This document shows, piece by piece, positions 55,064 through 63,730 of a DNA stretch of 64,000 nucleotides (the first letter of the stretch is position 1; each line of letters begins with the position of its first letter). Below the pieces are notes generated by a model that was not told where the DNA came from, made no database searches, and worked only from the letters and a program-made list of their open reading frames with translations. Origin of the DNA: Poa pratensis (taxonomy: Eukaryota > Streptophyta > Magnoliopsida > Poales > Poaceae); NCBI GenBank assembly GCA_947311845.1, contig CAMZMU010000117.1, positions 77,321,103 through 77,385,102 on the forward strand. The letters run 5' to 3'. Position numbers and translations under genes: made by a program.

Positions 55064-55816
55064 ATGGTGTGGAGTACAGGTGCGTAATTTCAGAGTGACA
55101 ACCGTTCATGGGTCTTTTGTCTATGCACCTTTATGTTCCTTTTTCTTATTTTAGTATTGTAGACTGCAATCAACTTCTTCGCAATTCACAACTATACCAC
55201 CTCTACTCCAATTTTGATGTTGCGTTTGAGAAGACGTACAAGGTGCCAGTTTTAGCAATAGTGTTGCTTTGAGAGATCAGCAATCTCTATTTTATTTTAT
55301 GATTCAGTGAATCAGTGGATGTCTTGCAATGTGAGCGTACTACTAGAGCTAGGTTCCGTATAAGGTAAGGTCAGCTATCAACTGCTATCCTAAGGGTTTC
55401 AGCCTCTAGGAGATACCATTCTGATACTCCTCCGCCTTGAAAATGGCCTGCAGGCCGTGTTGAAGCGAACCGAAATGGCTATGGCAGTTGGAGTTGGGCA
55501 GCTTGGCTGTGAGGTGGAGAGCAATAAATGCGTGGCCAAAATTAAGGAAGAAACGGCACTGGGTATCTCTATTAGTAGTTCAGTACTTGATGAATGACGC
55601 GGAAACTCTCATCACTTCTGGTTATAAAACGGGCTGATTGAAGTCTTTGAAGACGACCATATATGGTGCAGTCCAATATTCTCTTCTTCTGTAAAGCTCG
55701 AATTCCTTGGCAACAGAAACCAATATATATCATTAAAACATGAGAGAATTACCTGTAGCAAAAGCAATGGAGGATGCAACGCATACTTGCAGGAATCAAT
55801 TTGGAAGAACCACCAC
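55064..55816. other. No gene recognised
   Basis: AT-rich sequence between the retroposed segment and the CACTA terminus, with no repeat or domain seen. Confidence 0.5.
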
Positions 55817-55833
55817 CACTAGTAGAAAACTAG
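55817..55833 (+). repeat. CACTA terminal inverted repeat, left copy
   Basis: CACTAGTAGAAAACTAG is preceded by CAC, which could be the 3-bp target duplication. Confidence 0.8.
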
Positions 55834-55837
55834 CCTA

Positions 55838-56023
55838 TGGTCCCGGTTCGGTTGGGCCATCCGTCCCGGTTCCCGAACCGGGACTAGCCAATCGGGACGA
55901 ATACTGGTCCCGGTTCAGCCACGAACCGGGACCAATGGGGCTCCACGTGGCCAGTTCTGGCTGGGCGTGGGGGAAGACTCATTGGTCCCGGTTCGTTCAT
56001 TGGTCCCGGTTCGTGGACCAATG
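55838..56023. repeat. CACTA subterminal palindromic repeats
   Basis: (G)GTCCCGGTT at about 55839, 55864, 55909, 55983 and 56001, with inverted AACCGGGAC copies between them. Several pairs form short hairpins. In En/Spm such sites bind the regulatory protein. Confidence 0.85.
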
Positions 56024-56052
56024 AGTGTTTTTTTTGTATTTAGGGTTTAGGG

Positions 56053-56133
56053 TCTCCCTCTCGCCGGTGCCCCCTCTCGCCGGTGCCCCCTCTCCCTTTC
56101 GCCGGTGCCCCCTCTCCCTCTCGCCGGTGCCTC
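56053..56133. repeat. GC-rich minisatellite CTCGCCGGTGCCCC
   Basis: Four imperfect units of 16-22 bp built on CGCCGGTGCCCCCTCTC, next to the subterminal zone. Confidence 0.9.
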
Positions 56134-57099
56134 CGTCGTCTCCCCCTTCTTCGCATCGCCGACGTGCTCTCCATCGTTTCCGTACGCATATTATACGCTC
56201 TACTATATACACAGTACGCGTTGATGCATATAGAATTAATATTCGATCTCTTGCGAGAGTACAACTATTTAATTACATGGAGATAGATCACATATGTAGT
56301 TCATCGTCCGCAGCATAATGTTCTCCCCTTTCATCGATGACCTCACTAAGCAGAAATCCCGCCAATTCCTTTTGAATTGCTCGTATGCGCTGTTCTGGGT
56401 CGAGCTTCTCCCGTATTTTGCTCAAAGAAGTTGTTCCCCGCTCAGAGGTCAACTCGCGAATGAACTCGCAAACGTAGAATCCACATAAATTACTCCCCGG
56501 TGGCTGCTGCGGACTTTTCACCGATATATAAGTTAGCTCATCTTTGAATGGACCTGTTACATTCTGTTTGAATAGTGTCCAACACCTGGTTTGGCCAAAA
56601 AAATGAACAAAGGAGTTATTAATTACTTGATATCAGGAAACGAACGAAAGAGGCCGATATAATGCGATAATGATTGAAATTACTTATTGAGCATTTCTTT
56701 CATTGAGGTCCACGTCGCTTGGTCCCAACTTAATGAGTCGTGGACTTCAACTATGGACTTGTCAAATTGAATGCTTAGCAGAATCCAGTGGAACGTGCGG
56801 ACGTTTACATAAAGCAGACATGCATAACTCATCAATTACACTTAACATCGAGAAAGCCAAATAAAAATATGTACAAGACAGAAACACTCACTTGAAATTG
56901 TAAGGAAATAGTATTTCCTTACAGAAGTTTTGCTTGATTAAAGAGGTGGTCAGGTCATGCTCCACGTCTCTGGGGTGATTGCGTAACGTATGTTCATTAA
57001 CGATATATGGGTCAACGAACCCAACCTCATAATGTCTAGATGCTTTACATTCCATCATCTTCATTCTACATAATAGCGTACAAAAGGATATATATATAG

Positions 57100-58818
57100 T
57101 CAGAATAATATAATACAGGCAATGAACGAGCTGAGGATAGATTTGTCGAGGTCGCGCTGATTGAATAACTGAAACAGTTCAGTCATTTGAACCTGTATAC
57201 TGTAAGGTTTGAATAAATGCTCCACTCGAACGTCCACCGCAATCCACTCCTTCGCGCCCTTCTTTGATGTGTGCACCGTGTACCAGTTGTGCAGATTTCG
57301 CATATGTGTTGGTAGACGCGTGAGCTCCTCATTACTGACCATAGACTCCCCTGTGACATATTTCCGTGCTATCTCTAACATTGGCTGTTCTTCATAGCCT
57401 AAAAGTTGACCAAGAGTCATACCCATGGCGGTAGCTTTTTCCATGGCCTGCGATACAGTGATACCATGTTCTCTAGCAGCAGCTATGGCTCTGGGGTCCA
57501 ATAATTGCAGGTCCTTATCCATATCGGCTCTGAAGTCCTTGTCGATATCGGAACACACTATGAGCGGGGGGACTGATTGATTTTTCTGCTGTCCGAGCTG
57601 GGCAATTTGTTTCCCGCTTTTTGCACTTCTTTCCTTGTCCTGCTCAGACTGGGCACGTGCTGGCTTACTAAGTTCACGACCATAGTCAGATTGCAGATTC
57701 ATCGATATTTGGGATGGCTGCGCAAGGAAGGACTTTCTCCACTTTTTGGATTTTTCATCGTATACCGGCTTTTGCTCGGGCTTTTTTGGTGCAAAAAAAG
57801 CCTTATTGTAGGCAGCCACCTCCGCGGCGTTTTCCGCTACAGTCCTGACATAAGGTCTAATGGGAAGATTCTTATGACGTACTGTTGGGAGGGGCGACCT
57901 TTTATGTTTCGGTGATCGCTTACCCCTCATAGTACGAGCGTGGGCGGAAAAGGCTGACGCGGCGGCGGAGATGGCTGCGCTGGAGACTGGTGAGGCGGTG
58001 AAGAGGACTGTTGCGCTGGAGAATGCTGAGGCGGTGAAGAGGACTGTTGCGCTGGAGACTGGTGAGGAGTCGATGGCCTTGGCTGCCAGTTCGGAAGCAC
58101 GATGAATTCCTTTGGCCATGAATTCCTTTGGCCATAGAATGGTCGCTTTCTTGGCTTCTCCAAGTTCAAACACCTCCCCATCTTCACCTGCAGGGTGTTC
58201 CAGCTTCAGCTCCTCAAAATCTTTCATCACTTCATCCACCGCGACAACAGCGTAGCCATTTGGAACCGGAGAGAAATGGTAAGTTGGATTAGGTCCAATT
58301 GGTACGACATAGCCGACCGCCACCTTCATGGTTAAGTTAAAAACTTTCACATGCATCTCACAAGGTGTGCTCTCCGTGATATCATCCACTGGGTAGCGAC
58401 GAAGTGGAGCCACCGTCACTGCATCATCAGTACCATCCTGGAACTCCGTGGAAGCCACGCTGCTTTTCCGATTCGATGGGCCGCCGGTACCATCGCATGC
58501 AGCTTCTACCTCCTCATCTGGATCCACCTCTGGCGCCAGGGTGAAATTAAGCATGAGCTTTCTCCAAAGTCTTTCTTTGCCCTCCTCGCCGACATATCTT
58601 ACTCCTCCCTCCTTTGGCTGATGCCATTCTCGAACGGTGATCGGGATGTAGTCCCTAACAAGAACTCCGCATTGCTTTACCATTTTATTTTTAACACCAG
58701 GGGGAGCAGTCGGTGTGCCGTCTTCAACGACTTTTTCGATCCTGTACCTTTCTTGGTCGCCCAACTTTTTGGTTGGGCCTCGTTTTGTCCTTACAGAAGA
58801 TTTGCTCGATCCGGAGGG
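57100..58818 (-). CDS. Long central exon of the CACTA accessory gene (554-residue open frame)
   Basis: The frame stays open across the exon. From residue about 230, however, it leaves the phase in which the sequence would read WPKEFIVLPNWQPRPSTP followed by Ser/Pro/Gln-rich repeats (SPAQQSSSPP). It returns to the ancestral phase around 57950, before KHKRSPLPTVRHKNLPIRPY. The downstream part includes SDIDKDFRADMDKDLQLLDP, AIAAAREHGITVSQAMEKAT and LTRLPTHMRNLHNWY. Its function in transposition is not established; these proteins are found only in CACTA elements. Confidence 0.65.
   Translation of the reverse strand, partial: PSGSSKSSVRTKRGPTKKLGDQERYRIEKVVEDGTPTAPPGVKNKMVKQCGVLVRDYIPITVREWHQPKEGGVRYVGEEGKERLWRKLMLNFTLAPEVDPDEEVEAACDGTGGPSNRKSSVASTEFQDGTDDAVTVAPLRRYPVDDITESTPCEMHVKVFNLTMKVAVGYVVPIGPNPTYHFSPVPNGYAVVAVDEVMKDFEELKLEHPAGEDGEVFELGEAKKATILWPKEFMAKGIHRASELAAKAIDSSPVSSATVLFTASAFSSATVLFTASPVSSAAISAAASAFSAHARTMRGKRSPKHKRSPLPTVRHKNLPIRPYVRTVAENAAEVAAYNKAFFAPKKPEQKPVYDEKSKKWRKSFLAQPSQISMNLQSDYGRELSKPARAQSEQDKERSAKSGKQIAQLGQQKNQSVPPLIVCSDIDKDFRADMDKDLQLLDPRAIAAAREHGITVSQAMEKATAMGMTLGQLLGYEEQPMLEIARKYVTGESMVSNEELTRLPTHMRNLHNWYTVHTSKKGAKEWIAVDVRVEHLFKPYSIQVQMTELFQLFNQRDLDKSILSSFIACIILF
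57960..58070. repeat. 36-bp tandem repeats in the CACTA gene
   Basis: Units of GCGCTGGAGACTGGTGAGGC...GAAGAGGACTGTT recur about three times. They encode SPAQQSSSPP-type repeats in one phase and SSATVLFTAS in the phase of the long frame. Confidence 0.85.
58102..58133. repeat. 16-bp tandem duplication causing a frameshift
   Basis: ATGAATTCCTTTGGCC occurs twice in direct succession (58102-58117, 58118-58133). Sixteen is not a multiple of three, so the duplication changes the reading phase. Confidence 0.95.
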
Positions 58819-59154
58819 CTAAAAGAAGAAAGAGCGTTAATATATGTATATAGACAGCAGAGGCTTAATTAATACAATCTTCGGCTTCATTAATATATGT
58901 ATATGCACCTCGCCGGAGTTTGCAACATTTAATGTTCCACCGGAGCCTTCGGCTTCTCCCTCGTCGGCTTCTCCCTCGCCGACTTCTCCCCCACCCCAGC
59001 CGTCGGGTTCAACCTCATCGGAGCCGTCTCTTCGGTTGAGGGACTCATCTCCCTCACCGGAGTTGTTCAGAAACTGCGAGGTGACATCGCCAACATCTTC
59101 CGGCCCGCGGATTATATCCTCGAGGATGTTTTCCTGATTTTCGTCTCGTTCCAT

Positions 59155-60752
59155 AGTTTCTGCAAATTAAGAACAATGCACAAAACTTTAGTTGGGTAAC
59201 TTGTTCCATATGTCAAGATACATCTACACAATTTTTGAATTTCCCAAAAACCTAAAATAAAATACTCTTTCATTTATTTTCAGAAAATCCCCTTTTCTTA
59301 GGTTTACAAAGGAGCTACCTTTTTCATACCTCAGAAAATTCACTAAAAATTAGGGAATGATCCTCATTACTTGTAGAACCCAAATAATTTGGACATTTTT
59401 GCCCTTTTGTTTTCAGTACAAAAACTAAGAAAATAAGAAAAGGCCATAAAAAATAATGCAAACACTTGGCAACCTTTTTATTCAGTGCCTAGTACCATAT
59501 GTGCACACACACTAGGGAGATAAGCCACAGGAAAATTCAAATTTAATTAGGACAAGCACAAATTAGAAACTTCACAATTTGATTTTTGTGTGTAACATAC
59601 ACAATATCATCTCATTTGCAAGAACAAATTAGAAACTTCATATGCTGCTTTATAATCTCATTTGCAAGAGCACCTCGGGCGGGGAGCGGCAGAGCACCTC
59701 GGGCGGGGATTCTTGGGCGCGACGGCGAACTCGGAGACCCTAAACCATAAACCATCAAGAAATTAAATCCATTAAACTCAAGAACATAAGACTCAAGCTA
59801 AAATATACTGAAAAGCATGTATTACCACTTCAAAATCATTTGCATGCAAAGCTAAAATTAAAATTAACATCAATATATAGCAAAACTAAAATTAACATCA
59901 ATATATAGCAAAACTAAAACTACCACTAACAAAACTAATTCTAGCAAATGGCTAACAGAAAATGGCTAACAAAAAATAGCTAAAACCAAGCAACTAACCT
60001 AGCAACTAACACTAACAAATGGCTAACAAAAAATCATCTACAACTAACCTAGCAATTTCTATAACCTAACAATTTCTATAACCTAACAATTTCTAAACAT
60101 ATTAATCATTTTAATCTACAATGCTACAATTAACCTAACAATTAACATATCTAACAAATTATGAATCTACACATTTTAATCTACAATGCTACAATTAATC
60201 AAGTTTTGGCTACAGCACAAGTTCTGTTAATCATAAAGTTAAATCCTTTGAGGGATAGCAAGTACTGAATATTTCTGATCTAACACAATTGGATTCAACT
60301 CATTTAGATTAACCATTTGACAGCTAAAAATGTCGTAGTACAGAAGGGTCTACAAACGTTAATTGAATGCCAAATTATTTCTGTTGCTCAATTAATTCCA
60401 CAAAAATTAGGGATGCTAATTTATCACAATACTAAGCTAACAAAATTGGATTCACATTATTTGAGCTAACAGAGTATCAGAAACAAACAATTTGGTGATT
60501 TAAACCCTCTGTAGTAATTTACATACCATTCTTTTATTATTAATCTAAATAATATGGGACCTGTGTGGTTGGACAAACATTTTTATTAGCTTTCCAAAGA
60601 ATTTTGATTCATCAATTTTGGACTTATAAATCTCGAGTTACTTAATTTCTAACATACACACAGAATAAAATGTTTTTGTTAATTTCTTAATTCGAGTAAG
60701 GAAAAAAAAACAGTAAGTCACCGTATCGGCGGCGCCGCCGTGGCCGGAGACA
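59155..60752. other. AT-rich CACTA interior with short tandem repeats
   Basis: Contains a direct repeat of TAAAATTAACATCAATATAT(AGCAAAAC) at about 59855-59910, and imperfect CTAACAAATGGCTAACAAAA and TATAACCTAACAATTTC repeats at 59940-60100. No gene. Confidence 0.6.
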
Positions 60753-61123
60753 GTGGCGGACGGCGTAGGGCTCACCTCGGGTTACAGGGGGTGGTGTAGA
60801 CGGCGGAAATGGGCGCGGCGGCCGGGGGAAGGTCGTGGGAGAAGCGGTGGTTGCCGAGGATGGCCCGACCGTCGACGGCGAGCAGCGCGGTGTGCACGGG
60901 CGGCGCGGTACTGTGCACGGGCTCCTCTCCTTCTTCTCAGCACGGGCGGCCGGCGTGCGGGCGGCGCGGCGCGGGCGTCGAGGGCACCGGCGTCGAGGGG
61001 GCGTCGAGGGCGAGGTCGGGCAGCCTGACGGCGTAGTGTCGCTCCGTCGCGCGCCCGTGTCCTTCGTCGATTTTTGGAGATGAATGAGGAAGAAGAAGAG
61101 GCCGGGCAGTTATAGCGGCACTC
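60753..61123. other. GC-rich segment, open on several phases
   Basis: Between the AT-rich interior and the right subterminal palindrome. Long frames exist on both strands because of base composition (91 residues plus, 120 residues minus), but no domain is seen. It may be the 5' region of the CACTA transcription unit on the minus strand. Confidence 0.4.
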
Positions 61124-61126
61124 ATT

Positions 61127-61155
61127 GGTCCCGGTTGCTGGCAAGAACCGGGACC
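61127..61155. repeat. CACTA subterminal palindrome
   Basis: GGTCCCGGTT, a nine-base spacer GCTGGCAAG, then AACCGGGACC: ten-base perfect arms. Confidence 0.85.
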
Positions 61156-61159
61156 AAAG

Positions 61160-61812
61160 AGTCCTTTTTCAAAATTATTTCGAACTTTTCAGTTCTGAAA
61201 TGTTGTTCCCGCCTTTTTTTCTTATTTAGGTGTTTGAATATGAATTTCAAATGGTTTTGAATCTGAAAAGACTTTCAACATGAAAAGTGTTTAAATTTGA
61301 ATAAATAATCCAAAACCATTTTCTGTTTTCTAAAATAATTATTCTAACTATTAACCATTTTGCCATTTTCAATTAAAAATGCATTAACTTTATTGCATAT
61401 TTTGAATTGACAAAACTTTCAACATGAAAAGTGTTTGAATCTGAATAACTAATTCAAAACCATTTTCTATTTTTTCAAATTACTTATCTAAATATTGTTT
61501 TTTTTTCGATTGTCAAAAATGACATTTTTTGTGAAGAAATATGGTGCAAAATGGCACCCATCCAATTATCACACAAAGTAGACCATATTTTATGGATAAT
61601 CCATTCAATTAAAAATGCATTAACTTTTATCTTTTGCATAACTAACTCAAAACCAGATTACTTATTCAGATGCTAAAGACCATTAGTTGGAAATGCAGAG
61701 ATAAATAATACATTTTACACGATCGTCGTCGTAGCTAGACCAGCATTAGGAAATGACAACAATCTTGGGTACATAGACAAACCATTTGTCCTAACCAATG
61801 ATGTGGCTCAGG
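61160..61812. other. AT-rich DNA, no gene
   Basis: Contains two copies of a phrase with GACTTTCAACATGAAAAGTG / AACTTTCAACATGAAAAGTG about 150 bp apart (near 61270 and 61418), each followed by TTTRAAT.TGAATAA and CCAAAACCATTTTCT-like text, an imperfect direct repeat. Confidence 0.55.
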
Positions 61813-62327
61813 TTAGTCATACTCCTGCCTAGGCCTATAATACTCGTCCTCGTAGTCGTCGTAGTCGCCGCCGTCGTCGTCGCTGTCGTCGGGCGGCGCT
61901 CGCCTGGACTGGAAGCGAGGGTAGCGCAGGCGGGGGTTATCGCCGGCCGTGATGTAGTTCATGGCGCTCTGGAGAGTCCGGCCGCTCCACCACAGCCGGC
62001 GGCCGGCCTCGTTGAAGTTCGAAGGAGGCGGGCCGTCCTCCTCGTACCTGGCGAGCGCCCTCTCAAGCCGATTGATGAAGAAGGCGTCCCAAATCGGGCG
62101 GTAGTCGGGATGCCAGCGGGTATCCATCCGCTGCGCCGGAGTGATCTCGAGGTAGTAGTGGTTCATGATGGCCGCCCGCGCCAAACCTTGAGGGACAGGA
62201 AGGACCGGCACGCCTCCGGTGCTCAGCCTCCAGCCGGCGGGGACGTCGTAGCCGGGCGGGCAGGGTAGTTCGAGGCGCAAAGCGCCTCCGCCTCCGAGTA
62301 GGTTAGAGTGGGTACGGTGGAAGCCAT
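61813..62327 (-). pseudogene. Small CACTA-associated gene, frameshifted near its start
   Basis: The natural start is probably the ATG complementary to 62325-62327 (MASTVPTLTYSEAEAL). The body (61813-62280 in another phase) continues RLELPCPPGYDVPAGWRLST, then WHPDYRPIWDAFFINRLERA, then GRRLWWSGRTLQSAMNYI, and ends in an Asp/Tyr/Glu-rich tail (DDSDDDGGDYDDYEDEYY). One indel near 62275-62282 separates the two. Similar small proteins with PPG..PxGW..S.GGVPVPP are frequent in Triticeae annotations near CACTA DNA; their function is unknown to me. The acidic tail suggests a soluble nuclear or cytoplasmic protein. Confidence 0.6.
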
Positions 62328-62405
62328 GGAGAGTGATGAGGTTGCAGATATGAGTTTAGATGTGCTATGCCAATGGAGGCCATGCATGACTACATATAAT
62401 AGTGA

Positions 62406-62685
62406 GAATCCCACCAATAAGGAAGAAGCACACGGATCGTGTGTTTCTTTCGAGCGCTTGTGAGCCGTTGGATCAGGGGTGTTTTCTTTTGAAGGCTTGT
62501 GAGCTGTTGGATATCACTTTGTGAGCCACCACCCGGGACTAAAGGGAATCCCACCAATAAGGAAGAAGCATACGGATCTGTGTTTCTTTCAAGCGCTTGT
62601 GAGACGTTGGATCAGGGGTGTTTTCTTTTGAGAGATTGTGAGCTGTTGGATCAGTAGTATCACGACCACTTCGTGAGCCACATCA
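62406..62685. repeat. Tandem pair of 140-bp modules
   Basis: GAATCCCACCAATAAGGAAG begins at 62406 and at 62546. Each unit contains GTTTCTTTC.AGCGCTTGTG, then GTTGGATCAGGGGTGTTTTC, and GTGAGCTGTTGGAT. Confidence 0.9.
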
Positions 62686-62746
62686 AGGTTTAATACATTC
62701 CATAGAATGCATTACATAAAAGGTTAATACATTATTACACATGATT

Positions 62747-62790
62747 CAACGTCTCACAAGTGCTTGAAAGAAACACACCCCTGATCCAAC
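62747..62790. repeat. Inverted partial copy of the 140-bp module
   Basis: CAACGTCTCACAAGTGCTTG..AAACACACCCCTGATCCAAC is the reverse complement of the centre of the modules at 62406 and 63516. Confidence 0.88.
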
Positions 62791-62805
62791 ATCACCAACA
62801 TTATT

Positions 62806-63331
62806 CTACATAAACGGACTTGCTGGCTCGAAGGCCGTAGGATTAGGGGAACGGTGGGAGGAGCCAGCCCCGTGGGCGGCCGCCCGGTTCTCGCGCGCAC
62901 GTTTGCGGCGGAGGGCAAGATCCATGGAGGATGAGTCTTTCAGCGCCCAATCTAGCTCGGAAGCCTCCTTCGCCTTGAGCTGGTAGGAAGTGTTGGCTCG
63001 CTGGACAGGGTAGTCGCGGACAGACTGGAAGGAGGCTTCCATGGCCTCCTGTATCTGCAACCCACAACCCTCTTCCCCGTCGTCGCTCCAGTCGAAGTCA
63101 TCGTCCTCCTCCTCCTCCGCCGGAGGAGCGGCGGCGCCTGGTGGAGGTGCAGCGGCGCCAGGTGGAGGTGCGGCGGCACCTGGTGGAGCAGGAGGCCGGT
63201 AGCTGGGCATTCCTCTCCACGCCGGGCTCGTGGGCATACGGCGGGATAGGCTCCCGGTTGCGGCCAAGCGCGCTCTGCCGAGCACGCTCGACCTCGTCCA
63301 GAAGGCGCTGCGGCGGGCGTGGCGGATCCAT
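62806..63331 (-). pseudogene. Second small CACTA-associated gene, frameshifted
   Basis: Start at the ATG complementary to 63329-63331: MDPPRPPQRLLDEVERARQS, then NREPIPPYAHEPGVERNAQL. After a one-base shift near 63195-63210 the other phase carries repeats of PPGAAAP, an acidic stretch EEEEDDDFDWSDDGEE, and QEAMEASFQSVRDY, and ends in a basic RRKRARENRAA region and FEPASPFM. No known domain is seen. It has the same orientation and type of lesion as the gene at 61813-62327. A plus-oriented TATATAAAG at 63396-63404, which reads CTTTATATA on the minus strand, lies just upstream. Confidence 0.6.
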
Positions 63332-63485
63332 CTCGTGGAGACGATGCGTTCGTGGCTAGGAATGGTGGATTAGGGTTTACCCCGTCGGCGACAATATATA
63401 AAGACCTCCAGGCCAGCGCTGGGGGAGGACACGTGCCCAGAGCAGCGCTGGGGGAGGACATGTGTCGTGACCGCAAAAACCCGCC

Positions 63486-63520
63486 TTTAGTCCCGGTTGG
63501 TGTTACCAACCGGGACTAAA
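63486..63520. repeat. Perfect palindrome with 15-bp arms
   Basis: TTTAGTCCCGGTTGG, spacer TGTTA, CCAACCGGGACTAAA. This subterminal motif is of a different CACTA type from the GGTCCCGGTTCG repeats at 55838. A shorter copy lies at 63646-63668. Confidence 0.95.
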
Positions 63521-63645
63521 GAAGCACACGGATCGTGTGTTTCTTTCAAGCGCTTGTGAGACGTTGGATCAGGGGTGTGTTTCTTTTCAGGATTGTGAGC
63601 TGTTGGATCAGCAGTATCATCACGACCACTTCGTGAGCCACATGA
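63516..63645. repeat. Third copy of the 140-bp module
   Basis: GAAGCACACGGATCGTGTG through TCGTGAGCCACAT, matching the units at 62406 and 62546, bracketed by the palindromes at 63486 and 63646. Confidence 0.9.
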
Positions 63646-63688
63646 CCCGGTTGGTGTTACCAACCGGGACTAAAGAAGCACACGTACC

Positions 63689-63698
63689 CTATATATAG
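63689..63698 (+). promoter_or_regulatory. Candidate TATA box
   Basis: CTATATATAG followed by CCACCCTCCTC would place a plus-strand start near 63720-63730, just before the hairpin-bearing repeat. Confidence 0.45.
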
Positions 63699-63730
63699 CC
63701 ACCCTCCTCAGACAGGTTACTCACTCACAC

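Larger units (their letters stand above)
56288..59154 (-). pseudogene. CACTA accessory protein gene with Ulp1/C48-protease-like C-terminus
   Basis: Minus-strand exons are estimated at 59154-58837, 58818 to about 57120, 57066-56890, 56800-56690 and 56578-56288. Exon 1 is acidic (MERDENQENILEDIIRGPED). Exon 2 opens at a CTTCTTTTAG acceptor with SSVRTKRGPTKKLGDQERYR and continues CGVLVRDYIPITVREWHQP, a block typical of grass CACTA accessory proteins. The last three exons carry EVGFVDPYIVNEH, then HWILLSIQFDKSIVEVHDSL, then QPPGSNLCGFYVCEFIRE, the His- and Gln/Cys-bearing parts of a C48-type peptidase fold. A 16-bp duplication and a later compensating change put the middle (proline-rich in the other phase) out of frame, so this copy is probably not functional. 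Exon borders other than the second acceptor are approximate. Confidence 0.7.
55817..61160 (-). mobile_element. CACTA (En/Spm) transposon, left end present, right end not found
   Basis: The terminus CACTAGTAGAAAACTAG begins at 55817. It is followed within 200 bp by five copies of (G)GTCCCGGTT in both orientations, the subterminal binding sites of CACTA elements. A matching palindromic pair (GGTCCCGGTT / AACCGGGACC) at 61127-61155 marks the opposite subterminal zone, but no inverted TAGTG terminus was found, so the right end is lost or lies elsewhere. Between them is a minus-strand accessory gene. No TNP2 transposase is present, so this copy is non-autonomous. Confidence 0.75.

Noticed and set aside
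54418..55098. 162-182-residue frames in the retroposed segment
   Set aside because: Frames are open in several phases on both strands due to GC content, without a recognisable domain or start context.
60753..61144. 91-120-residue Arg/Ala-rich frames on both strands
   Set aside because: Low-complexity GC-rich DNA, open in all phases.
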